Shown here: piece by piece, positions 1 through 13,300 of the stretch | Layout: each line of letters starts with the position of its first letter | Position numbering within the stretch: position 1 is the stretch's first letter | The notes under the pieces: model-generated | Databases searched by the model: none | Told to the model about the DNA's origin: nothing | What the model saw: only the letters and a program-made list of their open reading frames with translations | Made by a program: the position numbers and the translations under genes | From: Pelargonium nanum | Lineage: Eukaryota > Streptophyta > Magnoliopsida > Geraniales > Geraniaceae | Assembly (NCBI GenBank): GCA_036897485.1 | Contig: JAYMTF010000671.1 | Span: 1 to 31,879, forward strand | Direction: 5' to 3' | Length of the DNA stretch: 31,879 nucleotides

Positions 1-699
1 GAAATGAAGATGACTCAAATGCCATGATTTCTTGATTTTTCTTCTGTACCGAGTTTGGGATTATTTACTCTCCAAAGGTTTTTTATTTTATTTTTTTTTT
101 AACTGCAAGAAACATAGATTAAGAGATAAAGTATTTTTACCTTGCCTACCTAGAGAAGCAAGGATATGCGCTGAAGCAATACATTCATTGATAGTTTTTA
201 CAACAAAATGTAAAGATCACAGAATTGCATAATACAAGATCACTTTATTAGTATAAAAAAAAAAAGATCACTTTAGTGAATAGTTCTTGCGTAAAAATAT
301 ACCAAGCACCAAACAAACCTACCAAAAGAATATATCAAAACTCAAGTTTCAATACATTAACATTGACCAATTCAAATAGCATAAAATGGAAATCGAAACT
401 ACTGCTCTTTATGTCCCATTTGGACAAGGGACTGAATCATGAATCACTCTTAATATACACACTCTATACCAAAACTTCCTATTTTTAACCATTTATCCCC
501 AACCAATCAAATAATGCAACCTAGCAATGACACTTCGGAAAAAGAATGAATGATTTAATACAAGAGAACCGCACCGACTGGATGCAGCAGAGAGGACTAA
601 ATTGAGAAGACACCGTATAATTGCATTCACCACCAACGCGAAAGGATATGATACGACTACGCAGATTTGTCTCCAAGTAATAATGAAAAGCTCACCGAA
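1..699. other. 3' flank and probable 3' UTR of the importin gene
   Basis: No coding gene is visible. The part next to position 700 should be the 3' UTR of the minus-strand importin gene. An AATAAA-type signal reads on the minus strand at 244-249. An 11-bp direct repeat (agatcacttta, at 237-247 and 265-275) flanks a short A-tract and looks like replication slippage. Short open frames here have no recognisable protein content. Confidence 0.5.
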
Positions 700-3600
700 C
701 TAAGATGAGAGGATGGATTGCAGCGCTAGCTGCTGCTGAGGCTGCAAGGATGACCATGTTGATGCTAGGGTTGAAGGAGGCAGAGTTTGCTGAAGCTGCC
801 TCAACAGATTAACCATTCGACCGGCAGTTTGCTCTGTTGCCAGATCTTTGCCCGCACATAAAACCTAGCCAATAATCAACAGTATTACTATATATATTAA
901 AAATAAAGTAATGATGGATTTACTGCAATGCTATGATGTCCCAAAACAAACAACTTCACTTTTCGATTTTCATAATGTTTACACACCATATGTTTCAATA
1001 TGTCAGTAAATTTTCAATTTTGATGGAGAATTCATTTACTTTCCTCGTGTGTTTTGCACATGACATTCTTCGTAAATATCATATATGAATCGAAATTTTG
1101 GAAAGAAATTAAATGGATGGAAGAAGATAATGTGAAATAGGAATCAGGTTTCAGTTTTTCTTTGAGACTGCCAGAGTATTTTGGGGATTTACTAATAAGA
1201 GAATACCGCGTGCAAAGCACATGATGACATAATGAATTTCTCCATTGAAATTGATTTTTTACAAACCCAGTGAAAACATATGGGCAACATCATGGTTGGG
1301 CCTAAAAAAGGATGACAATAATGATTAAAAAAAGAGAGCGGAGTCAACAATAGAATAGTACCTCAGCAAAAACCAAAACTATTTTAGGGAGATACTGATT
1401 ATTTGGCCCTAAAAGTTCCCCATCTGACCTGTACACAGGTAGGTATATTATATCGAGAAATAAACCCTAAAGGAAAAGCGAGAAAATGTATTTATGACTA
1501 CACATACCTTTCCACCATTGAACAAAGTTGGTCATGCACAACCTTAGCCTCTATCAAATCACCTTTAATAGGCAAGAAGCTTAACCAGGCAGGGACAACC
1601 TGCCAAATAAACAAAATCCAAGAAATCAGAAAAAATTAATAATTAGTAGTAGTGGCTAGCAAGAAAATAAAATCTTCAATATTATTGTATTATATGCATA
1701 CATATAACATCAAAGTCCCAGAAGAAGGTTCAATTAAATTAAGACATAAGAAACAGTTCAATGCCCAACTGGCCTGTAGAGAATTAAATAACCCTCAACA
1801 AAAACAGGCTTTGCAGTCATTAGCGGAACATTTAATCAACTAAGACTAAGTTCCAGTCTCCAGGTTGCTCAATGTAAGAGCGGGAAATAGATAAGTGGGA
1901 TTTTAAGGGTGTCGACAATTTTAAGTTTACAGTAGAACAATGATTCAAAGCCACCAAATCAGTCAACTTCTACTTGTCATGCTTGAGCTCTCTTAACTGA
2001 AAAAGGCTTGCTTTAGCCAAGCTTCGTGTAAAACTAGATAGAGTTTCCAGTAAATGTCTTTTGGAAGGAAAAGAAGCAAGAAATATGGTTTGCACTTCAA
2101 ATTGAGCAGGGACAGACAAGATTCATCCATCACCAACGTTATAAACATGTGAAAATTAGGAATCCCAAGGTACCCCACATATAGAATTGACAAGAATGAA
2201 CGAATAGAAAGCTATAAGAATTCAGTTTTTGTGACAAACAACGACGCACAAGAAAGATCTGAAGTTAGGAAATATAAATACCTTTGCTGCATCTATACAA
2301 TCACGATGGAACTGGCATATTTTTCCAAGAGATGAAACAGCATTGTCGTATGCCATTAGATTGTCAGAGTGCTGTGCATTAGGGTGCCTTATAACAGCAT
2401 CCAATCTGGAGAGAGCCTCTGCAAGAAACAAGAACCATCCACTTAAAATATAAAGGCAGCATTCCCATAGAGAAACTGACAGAGTGATGATTCACAGCAG
2501 CCTACCACCAACAAGAGGTTTGAATACAGATCCACCAAACTCTGCGCAGATGCCAATTCCATAAACCGCTGCCTGGATAATGATTGACATTCATTGTGAG
2601 TAGACTCAGGCAATAAAAGAACAGGAATAATCTAACATCTGAGAGTTCATACCTGACGAACATCTGGATTTTCATCATTGCAGGCCTCCAATAAGAAGGG
2701 CAAGTAAGTATCATAGTATCTGTTCCACAAACAAGTAGAATATAAACATAGGACACTCACAGAAACTAACTACACTGAAAAGTAAAGATGAGAAGAAAAA
2801 TGCTTACTTAAGAGCTGCTTCACGGCATTGCTCCGCGACATCATCAAATATACAAATAGCAATTCTTCTCTCTTCAGCTGTTTTATCCTTACCCTGTATA
2901 ATCAACGGGGTTAATAAAACTGGCTCTACAACGTACTCGCAGCAAATCTTTTTGTTTGCAATAGAGTTCAACAAATTAATTAAATATATCCTTGACTTTT
3001 TACAAAAATGGTAAAGTGGATACTTATTTTGGGATGGAGTTGAATAACAGAAGTAGATCATATGAAAAATAGATGCCACAAAAAATAAATATTACAGTCA
3101 GATCTCTGGGGGAAAAAAATTACTGGAAATAAATAAGAACAAAGTCTTCCAGCTATAATAAAATGGAAAGCGAGAACAGAATAACTTAAATGCAGCATTA
3201 GAAAGAACTTACCCACATAGGTGTCAAGTAAGATGAAAGGTCATCAAAAAATGGCAAGAAAGAAGCTTTGAATGTTTTTATCAAAGTCCCCAAACACTCG
3301 CCAACCTAGTCAAGGAATAAACATTATTTTACGATCATGTGGATCAAAATTCAAAACGAAGTACCAAGTTAAATAGTTAGGCACAGACCTGATCAAAAAC
3401 TTCCTCTTCTTGCTCATTCTCTTCCTTCAGCAGTTCCCCTTCTTCTGCATCAAAGTCCTCTGCTCTGGACCTCTCTGCTCTTTCTTGTTTTCTAGAAGAG
3501 CTGGCTGTGATTAAGTTCTTGATCTCATCAACAATGCACTTCACTTGGCTTTCATCTAGAAGTGGTCCTGAAATCTGAGAGAGAAATTCTACATAAAAAA

Positions 3601-6600
3601 AGATTCCAGGGATAGCCGAGTTAACTGAAATAGGGATAAACTACAAGTAGGCTTTTTTGTAATTAATAGGCCAAGTCCAAATAAATGGGGGCTAAGACTG
3701 AAACGATAAATCACCAAGTTAAGATTCACAGATAAAAAAAATAAACTAATGAACATTTGATGCATCATCATTCATGTATACATACATAAGAATACAAGTG
3801 CATGTTATTTGATCTACTTTGTAAGGTGATGTAACTAACCTGTATGCATTCATTCAACGCATCCATCATGCTTACACAAATCTCAACTTCGGGTTCCTGC
3901 ATGCATGCCAGTTACAGTTCATATATACGAACAGTAGAAGCATATAAACTGTTTTATTGAACAAAACCAACTACATTGGGAAAAAAATAGAGCCAAAAAT
4001 GATGTTAGCAATACTGAAATGTATTAGGACCTTGTGTAAAGCCTCCACCAGTGCTGGCACTATGTAATCAGACAACTGCTTCAGATAGGACCCATCACGC
4101 CCTTGAGACTGCCCCTTCTCAACAGCTAATTTAGCTGAACGCAACAGCTCTGGCATGGCTATAGAAGAACAAGTTTGATGAAAATCAGGAATTTCAATTC
4201 AACTAAACAAGACTGCATGCAAATAAAAATATTTAAGAGTGGGGCATTTCTGGTAATTACCTGAAACAGACGCCTTCCTAACTTCTTCATGGAAATAAAA
4301 TTTAAGAAGGGGTACTAAAGTCGGAGCAACCTGCATCATTTATGATGGTTAGATATGCGAACAAAATATTATTAAAGAAAAGCCCCGTAGATACAGACAA
4401 ACAAACCTGATCAATCCATGGGAAAAACCCCTCCTTCAATTCGTCAGCATAGCAACACAACATATTACAAGCTGTAGCCTTTTCCTCCAGGACACTAGTC
4501 TTGATGCCTATCCTTTTATCCCCAAGAGTAATTGTTTCAATGCTGCAAAGAAATTATGAAGGAAATACAGCATCCTGTAAATATCTTAAATATATTTTTC
4601 TTTCAGCAAAAGAATCATTCAGACAGGACCAAATTATATTTCTATTTTTTTTAATGATGCAACCAGTAGAACAATATATGACTATGTAAAACAAATGGGG
4701 AAGCTCATTTCATTTTATGATATACCCACTGGAATTGGTAAGAATTATGTATGGCAGGAAAAGAATGTAATGTTTAAATTCATATGTGCACTGGACATAA
4801 ACATAACCAAACAAATTTTCTATGAGGTAAGGTGGCTCCCATTTCGCATGTCAGCTTACTACAATCAAAAGATCCACGAAACAGTTCTCTTAAATAGGCA
4901 TTGTACGTGTACAGCACTTGGCACAAGAACACAGCAGTTGAACAGCATCACATTTTATTAGTCTAAGGGAAGAAATAAGTATCAAGCAGAAACTGCAGAA
5001 AAGAGGTATATTGTGTGGAGGTAACTCAACAAATACACAAGCCATGGGATCAATCTACAATAAAATCCAATATTAGAGTCAAACCTGTCATCATCTTCAT
5101 CAATATCAGCATCTGAATCTGCAGATGTAATTGTTACATCAGGCTTAAGTTGAGCTGAGTGAAGCAAAGGAGGCATGACAATAGTCATGTACGGTAGGAA
5201 ATCATGCCCGAGGCACTTGCAAAGTCTGGCCCATGCCTGGAACATTACAAAAATATATTCTTATTCAACCTTAATTCCGCACATAAATAGCTTTATAAAG
5301 AACATTTACAATCAGAATTGTAGGATATGCATGTATCAAGGTAATTACATCATCTAGTGAAACATACCTGTAACATGTAACCTGTTGTTGGATCATCTGC
5401 CTCCATTTCAGATCCTTGCAAGGACATTAAAACTTCCATAATCTGGCAGCACAAAATTAATAAGGGAACCTACCAAATACATTGGTAACTTACAAACAGA
5501 GTGAACTATAGCAGCTGAACCAAGAATAAAAACTTATAACAGGTTTATTTCCAAAAACAAATTTAAATGAAAGGAAAGGATTGATAGAGAATCTACAAAT
5601 CAGAATAACTACGAGTGCATGTTTGGTCAAGATGAAACCATTAAAACCACTTGAAACACAAAAACCAAAACGACTGCCGCATATAATCAATGGGTCTTTA
5701 TTAATCATTACCTGCTTGGCGTCATCCCTAAATTTGTCCTTCCCAACAGCCATCCCAACTAAGCTAATGCATTCCATAGATTTGGCACGAAGCATGCGGT
5801 TAGACTTGTCATTTGCGTTGATCAAAATAGTTTTCAAGAGAGGCATTACAGCATCGTAATATTTCTGGAATTGGTCCTGTTAATACATAGATCCAAGCCA
5901 AATCAATTTACTATATAAGATAACTACGACCAATGAAATACACAACAGGTCTACAAAATACCTGTGATGAATCAGCTACAGATGCTAAAGCAGTCAGAGC
6001 CCCCTCCTGCACCATTTGCTTTCCATTCTACATTGTATACATGGATGTTTAATATGATAAGCTTAAAATAAATATAGAAATGACATCCAAACAAAGTTTA
6101 TATAAATGATCCTTAAAAGGAAGGAAATAGTACGCTCTGGGGAGTTCCATCTTTGCAAGACAATAAACAAAAAAGTTTCAACTCATATTTAGTTTCCAGA
6201 TATACATATAAAAAGAACTTTTCAAAAAATTCGTACAACAAACAACATTGTTTTTTGTAACTTTTAAGTCTATTGCCATACCATGTTATGGTAAAGCTAA
6301 AGACTGAAAACAGATGGGCATGTAATCCCAGGGGAGTGGCATGAGTTTATTTTCTATTTTTGCTGTACAGTACTCTGTTCATCCCATAAATTCAGAATTC
6401 AGATGTCATTAATTTACCTCAGTCAGTAAGGAAAACTGTTCTATAGTGCTTCTATTACGAATTCCATGGAACTACTTCAATTCACTATACTTTTCATTGT
6501 GATTATGCTTTACAGTATATGCTGGTTATGAGTTAATAAGGACAAGAATCATTATCTTCTTCCCATAATTCCCATTGGGACCCTTTTTAATCATTTTGTT

Positions 6601-8967
6601 TAAGCTCAGTTTCACCATTGAGAACCTCCTTTTTGAGTTTTTATTTACATTTTCCCCTTTCTATTCTAATGATGCTCCAGATATAGCAGAGAAAAAATAA
6701 TTAGATTAATAAAAGGCCTAGACAAGAATGAATGCATACCTGTAGAAGTACAAGAAGTTTGTCTACAATTCCTTGCAAGTATGGTGTTAAGATATCTGGA
6801 GTACAATTTTCACTGAAATTAAGCACAGCTGAAGCAGCGTGGGCCTGAGACAGACAAACAAAGAATGTAAAAAATACTAAATGAAATAGAAAAGCAGACA
6901 AAAACTATGATTGAGAATCAGAGCTTCTATATTTGATAATGATTAGAGGATAATTTTCTCGAAACCAAAGAAATTAACATAAGATGATGAAACAAACACA
7001 TAATATGTATGCATGGATACACACCCATCAATGAAAACAGAATACAACAACAAAAAAGATGCCCAACAACACTAAAAGTCGAAATCACACAGTAACAATT
7101 TCTCCTTAATTACGAGGTTCAATGCAAGAAGTGAAAACAGAAAGAGAAAAAAAAGGAGGAAGGGAGCAAACTGAGTGGAAAGTTTTAAGAACTGCACAGG
7201 ACAATATCATTATAGTTGGAATTATATTACATCAAGACAGTGTAGAGTAGGTTTGAAGATATACTATATAGAAAGTGCAATTGCACCAAACCTGTACTCG
7301 TGGATTTTGGAAATCATCCATAGCTCCAGCTAATGCAGGTAACACACGCTGATGATACTGGACTTGCAACTCCGGGCCCAAGTCTGTGGATAATTGCCCA
7401 ATTGCATTAATAGCAGCCCATCGCACACGAGGGTGAGGATCTTGAAATGAGTTCAATACCATAGAGACTACCTGCTCTAGATTTTTTATCATTACCTGCA
7501 GTTTTAGAATGCAAAATATAATCAAGCCTAAATCCAGTGAAAACAAAGTCCCAAAATCCAATTAACATAACTATGAGAAAAACAGAAGAAATAAGCAAAT
7601 TAATAAACAGGATTATTAAACCAATTACAGAGTATCTGAAGTAAAAGTGAAAGTTCAGAGGTGATAGTAGGTGATACTTATAGTAGCACTATATATAAAG
7701 CTAAGGGTACACACAAGACTTCAAGGGCAAACAAGACTTCAAATACCTTTGAGCAACCCTCTGCAATCTGTGCAAGGGCAATAAGTGCTGCGTGATGCTT
7801 TTGCCATTCAGGAGCAGCCAAGTAAGCTGGAAACAGCTCGGAAGCAACCGGAACAATGGTATTCCCACCCAAAGAAATCGACAATCTATCCAAACATTCC
7901 TGTGCAACACTGTAGTTACTCGTCTCACCAGCATCCTCATCCTCCTCTTCAGCACTATGCCAGGCCGGATCATCCTCAATATCCAACAGCATCTTCATCA
8001 AAATGGCAAACAATCTCTGAATAAACTGAGGCAACTTCCTCATCATCCCGGGAGCTCTCTCCCTTGCTTCCGCAAGAGTAATCACAAACTCAATAGCCAA
8101 CTGCCTAGTCCCTTCTTCAAGTGTCTCGGCCTCCGAAATCTGCAGCATAGCCCCCACAACTTCAGCCAACTGCTTCCTCAAGAACCTTGGCTCTGTTCCC
8201 GCCAATTCAATCAGCAACTCCAGAGCCTCCTGCGCCGTAGCCTCCTGTCCGCAATTCAAAGCTTCCGTCAACGTCTGCATCATCAACGGTAACAAGTCCT
8301 GAAACCTGTCCCTCTCCGCAGCATTGGAGAGGCACTGAATGAAATTAACGGCGGCTCCAAGAGCCGCAATTCTCACATCCTGACTGGGAGATGACCCCAG
8401 ACACTTGAGGAAAACAGAGTGCAAGGTGCTCAGATAAGGCAGCAATGTCTCACCGATATACTGAGCCAATTGAGCGAAAATCAAGAGCGCAGACTCCTGA
8501 AGCTTGACGTTATCGGAACTGACGCACTGGAAAATGAACGGAACCAACTCCGGCCAGCCGCCGTCGGGGAGGATCCCGGAGGCGAGCTCGGAAACAGTGT
8601 CACAGAGCTTCTTGGAAATGGATTTAGCCTCCTCGCGCTGGAGGCAAGCAAGGAGCGTTGATTTGAGAGTGAACTTAGTAGAGCCGGAGAGGCGGGGGTG
8701 GAGGTAGGCGTCGTCGCGGGTGAGGAGCCTGCGGAGGAGCACAGCGGCCATGGCGCGAGCCTCGGGACGCGGAGAGGATTGGAGGAGGTTGGTGAGCTTG
8801 AGGGAGAGAGCGTCAGGGTGAGATTGCTTGCATAGGTTGAAGATAGACTCGGCGTGAGAGCGCTGGTCGTTGGCGGAGGACATGAGGTGGGAGATTAGGG
8901 CTTCGAATTGGGAAGGATCGGGGCCGAGGAGGGCGGCGAGTTGGGAGTGAGTGGGGTCGGTCGCCAT
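700..8967 (-). CDS. KETCH1: Importin-beta family karyopherin, IPO5/IMB3/KETCH1-like (20 exons, 1112 aa)
   Basis: Nuclear transport receptor that carries cargo through nuclear pores under Ran control. The Arabidopsis counterpart is reported to import HYL1 and ribosomal proteins. Exons in transcript order: 8967-7747, 7495-7292, 6844-6740, 6027-5962, 5876-5712, 5442-5368, 5236-5085, 4542-4407, 4330-4261, 4158-4031, 3896-3840, 3574-3389, 3305-3213, 2893-2808, 2719-2653, 2572-2506, 2418-2282, 1599-1508, 1428-1362, 864-700. All introns are GT-AG and phases close to 1112 codons plus TAG; family members are about 1100 aa. The protein is alpha-helical HEAT-repeat throughout, for example [16 protein letters not shown]. 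It has three acidic loops: about residues 339-347, 654-662 (DADIDEDDD) and 829-854. Exon 1 alone encodes 407 residues. The ATG sits in gcccATGGCG-like context with no rival upstream. Family assignment is firm; the one-to-one Arabidopsis name is from memory. Confidence 0.96.
6028..6739 (-). other. Intron 3 of the importin gene (712 nt)
   Basis: This AT-rich intron joins exon 6844-6740 (ending LLVLLQ) to exon 6027-5962 (starting NGKQMVQEG), a junction that reads continuously as the importin-5 family sequence. No exon, RNA gene or recognisable mobile element is visible inside it. Confidence 0.75.
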
Positions 8968-8976
8968 GGGAGCGAG

Positions 8977-8985
8977 TTAGGGTTT
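8977..8985 (-). promoter_or_regulatory. Telo-box (AAACCCTAA) in the importin leader
   Basis: The minus strand reads AAACCCTAA about 10 nt before the importin ATG. In plants this telo-box motif is common near the transcription start of translation and ribosome-biogenesis genes, which fits a housekeeping importer. The motif match is exact; function is inferred. Confidence 0.5.
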
Positions 8986-9051
8986 GAACCTCTAGTCCAG
9001 TTGCAGGGCAGAGACTGGAGATAGAGGGAAGTGACAGTTTGTTCGCGGAGG

Positions 9052-9061
9052 TATTTATATA
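9052..9061 (-). promoter_or_regulatory. TATA box of the importin gene
   Basis: The minus strand reads TATATAAATA here, 85-94 nt upstream of the ATG. A start site about 30 nt downstream, near 9020-9030, would give a leader of roughly 55-60 nt made of CT-rich sequence, typical of plant genes. Confidence 0.6.
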
Positions 9062-10334
9062 TGGGAGTGGGAGTGTACGGATTTTATTTTTGGTAGTTAC
9101 GGAGAATTGTGAGGCGGTGTCTTGCCACGTCAGTGACAGTTCCTTAGGGCTTCACTTCATAGTTGGTTTTCCAATTTCCATTTCATTACAGCCGCCATAT
9201 ACTGTGTATTGTACGGTTTTCTTTATTTATACATAGAAAATGTTTCATTTTCACCCTTAAACTATTTTTTTTGTTTCAAATTGGTACTTAACTTGTTTTC
9301 TATTCTAATTTAGTCCTCACTCTCACACTATCAATATCATTTGGCCAAATTAATTTCATATTGATTTAATCGGTAACTACGTTACCAAAATAAATTGACA
9401 TGACGTTTATTTTTTGTATTAAAAAATAAGTTGATGATGTGGCATCCATATAACCTTGACTAACCACATTTTATCGAAATTGATGGCACACATGACACAC
9501 TTGTGGGGTAACAATGTTGTATTCTATTGAAAATAAAACAATATTGTTCATATAAACGTCATATCATTGCAACATGGACACTGCGTCAACATATTATTTT
9601 GATCAAAAATATATAACAGAAAAATTGGATTAAATGTCAAGTCCCCCTCCATTTTTAGTACATTTAGTAGGCCTAGTATTTCCGACATTTGTAATGGCTT
9701 CTTTAACTGCATAGTTACATAAAGGAACAATCTAAAATAAAATTGCATAATTGTGGAACCAAATTGACACAATATAAATAGTTTAACCTCAATTTTTTCT
9801 ATTTGGATCACATATAATAGACCCGATCTCGTGGTGGGGCCTTATGTAAAAAAAGTATTATAATCAGATTAGACAAGCCCACAAGAGCATGCACGTAAAA
9901 CCCAACCTGCAACCCGAAAGATCTCACTCATTTATTCCCCCATCTCGGGATTTCAATAAAAAGTAAAGGAAATAGACATTCATTATGAGAAGGAAGAAAG
10001 TGAAGTATAGAATTAGGCTAAAAACACCTTAGTCCTTAGTTCCAACACTGAATGAAACTAACAAATCAATCATGTACAGTTGGTGTTATAATGTTAAACC
10101 TCAAAATCTCATCATCATCAATATCAGACATAGCACACACACAAAAATGAAACTAAAGAAAGAATCTCCAGGTAAAAACTTTTCTAGACTGTTACACTTG
10201 TGCAACCATGGAATAGCCTTGTATCGTATGCGCAACTCCACTCCACTCCAAAAGGTATAATCAAATTGACACAACCTTCGTCAAATACAACTGCCATCTT
10301 GATTTTGTTCTGCTTGCAACTATTAGAATCAAAG
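9062..10334. other. Intergenic region between the importin promoter and the TIC40 3' end
   Basis: No gene is recognised. The segment near 9240-9560 is AT-rich and contains runs reminiscent of dispersed plant intergenic repeats, but no terminal repeats or coding remnant could be defined. The part adjoining 10334 should be the TIC40 3' UTR, whose end cannot be fixed from sequence alone. Confidence 0.4.
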
Positions 10335-13300
10335 TTAACCACTCATTCCGGGGAAAAGTGACGATAATTTATTGAAAACATCCATAACCTGAAAACAAAA
10401 ACACGGCACTAGTAAAATAAATCATTCTTTTCAAAAAGAAGTAAAAAGCAAGATCATGGCAGTAAACAGGTAAAAACGGCTTGTTCAAAGCTATAATGAT
10501 ACCTCAAAACTATGATTCATAAATGTGACAGCTTCAAACTTAAGAGTGGCAGTTATTGGATTCAAAATAAGAGCGACCAAAACAAACACTCCTTTCATCT
10601 CAAAATGAGTGTATTGTTTCTCTTGCATTTTTGTCCCAAAAATGAGCGTACTCTTTCCTTACTAGGATATCAGTTATGTATGAATTATCAATAATATCCT
10701 TAAAATAGATTAGTTGGTATCCATTAAGTTTGTTACAACAGAAGCCCATGGGCATAAAAGAGGTGTACAACACTAACTTCTTAATTTTTCTCAAAAAGAA
10801 AACCAAGATACTAACTTGGGACGGAGGGCGCATAAAGTAAAGTTTGATACAAAACATGATAAAGAGAAGATAAACCAGCTTCATAATAAATATATAGAAA
10901 AACTAAAATAAAAGAGATCAATCTTTTAAAATAAATGGAACTGGGGATTACCTCCTTGTCATTTTGATATTTGGTAATACTCATTGGGTTCTGTGAACAC
11001 TGCAAAAGCAATGTATCGTTAGAAAAGTGATACGGAGAATAATTGATTACTGAATTAATTCAGCAGTACTACATACATCCATGATGGCTTGTTGAACTCT
11101 AGGGTTCTGAAATGCCATGGCAACATCAGGATTGGCCATTATCTTTGATATAACTTCTTCAGGTGTAAGCCCAATTTGATCTGCAACAATGCATGAGAAA
11201 CAATCAATGCAAAGACATCAAACCAAGAACTAAATTGATGTGATGGCAGCTATTGAACATGAAATTGAGTATTGTTACAACAAAATCTCAAAATACTTAT
11301 GTAGGTCCCAATAGGTAGCTACGATAGCCCCAAAATGCATAGACATGTCAAAATCTAGATCATGTATTCTAAAAGTGACGAACACTCATCATGATCTTCC
11401 ACTCAAAAAGAGGCGACAAAAGGAAGAGCTCAAATGCACAAACAAATCATTGGGAGACAATTAAAACAAATTATTCCAGTAAAACAGAATTATTGAGTTA
11501 AACTACTAGCTATTACTGCATCATATCAAATTGTCCAGAAATAGAAGGGGGGGAAATTGAGAACTGGGCATAATGCATAATGCAACAATAGACCAGGCAC
11601 TTCCAGACTTACCAAACTGCTGCTTGACCTCGGGGCTGCTAAGATCAAAATTTTTCAAGGACTCCATCATACGAGTGTCCCATTCAGGACTTCCACCCAT
11701 ATTAGTCCTGAAAAAGAAAATGCAACACAGATGATGGGAAAGGAATCGAGGACCACAAGAACTGAAAAATGTGTAGTCTATCCTTGTGAGAAACTTATAG
11801 AGAAATACATCTAATTATATAGAGCTCATAAACTCTATCCATCATGATACTCAAAGATCTCTTACATAAAATCAAATTATAAGGAAAACAGAATAGATAA
11901 CTTACAGCATGTCTTCCAGTTGCCGACGGTATTCTGGATTCTGTAACATCCCTGTTAAACAATAGGCACAATAGGCTCAGTGCTGCCTTGATATTGATAG
12001 AACTTAGGATATACATTGTACATTCATGCTATCCATCAAAAGAATGAAAATAAAATCGCATTCTAGAAATAGATAAGTCCATGATGATGCGGTGAAACAA
12101 TAAATATAACGGCACATGAACTTCTCAAATAAAAGATGCAGCAGGGAAGAATGGGCATACATTTGAAAGTAGCAGGATTCCTCATCTCCACAGGTAGATG
12201 GCTGCAAGAATTGAGTTCAATTTTGAGGCATTTCTAAACTTGAAAGGAGGGAAAGCTATTCATTTTGATGGTTATTCTAATATTCATCCTCTTTGATAAG
12301 CTCCCCTGACACTTTGGATTATCCAACAAAGAATTGAGTATTGTAAAGGACTTATTCTTACTTTCTGGTCACATTTATGTAAATATTTGAACTTTAAACT
12401 AATTTTTAGCAATATGTGTTTGTGTGTATTATCAAAGCTAGAAATCCAATAAAAAAAGTAACAGATAAGAAGCTATATTACGGAAAAACCATCTTCTGCA
12501 CTGTTGGGTCCTCCATCATTTTCTCCAGAGCTTCCACTGACATGACAGGACCTGCATTTACCATCATGAACAGATCAGAGCATACTAAAGATGGTTGATC
12601 ATACTAATATAAGCACCAAATTGAGAAGGACAGTCAAGAGCCACAGAATATCATTCCTGAAAGGATTGAACTGGAAGATTAGACTTCTCGAATGATGATG
12701 ATACTACAAGTCTAGATATGCAAATTGAACTCCACATAATATGATATAACAGATGAAATTTGATTCAACATCATATAACACAAGCAGATTTGCATTGCCC
12801 TTGGCCAGAAAAAGCACTTCATTGATTTGCCTACTTTTAAAAAAAAATTATATATGCAACAATCCAACAATAATTAGAATGTTTGAATGGCCCCATACAG
12901 ATAACAACATCTATGCATCTCAAGATATATACTGTATTAAATAGCTCAAGAAGCATATTAATCAACAATAGCGATGTATGTAAAGACCCAAGATGTATAT
13001 TAAGTATTGATTATAAATGTAGAGAGTCAATAATAGATGTATATTATGTATTGATTAATCAACAATAGATGTATATTAAGTATTGATTATATATGTCAAG
13101 ACCCAAATATATTAATATCAACTATGTTAGACTTAAACAGGCCCTAGACTCTGCCTTGTAGTCACTTTGAAGTACAGGGATGATGAATCAACAAATAAAT
13201 ATAAGGGGATACCAATTACATTAGTATTATTGGCAATAGAGCTAAATCAGAGTAGCAGGAAGTTTGTTCATATTGTTGGAAATTTGATATATTCTACTTA

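Noticed and set aside
7785..8292. Long plus-strand open frames opposite importin exon 1
   Set aside because: Antisense shadows of a 1221-nt coding exon; no recognisable protein and no start or promoter context.
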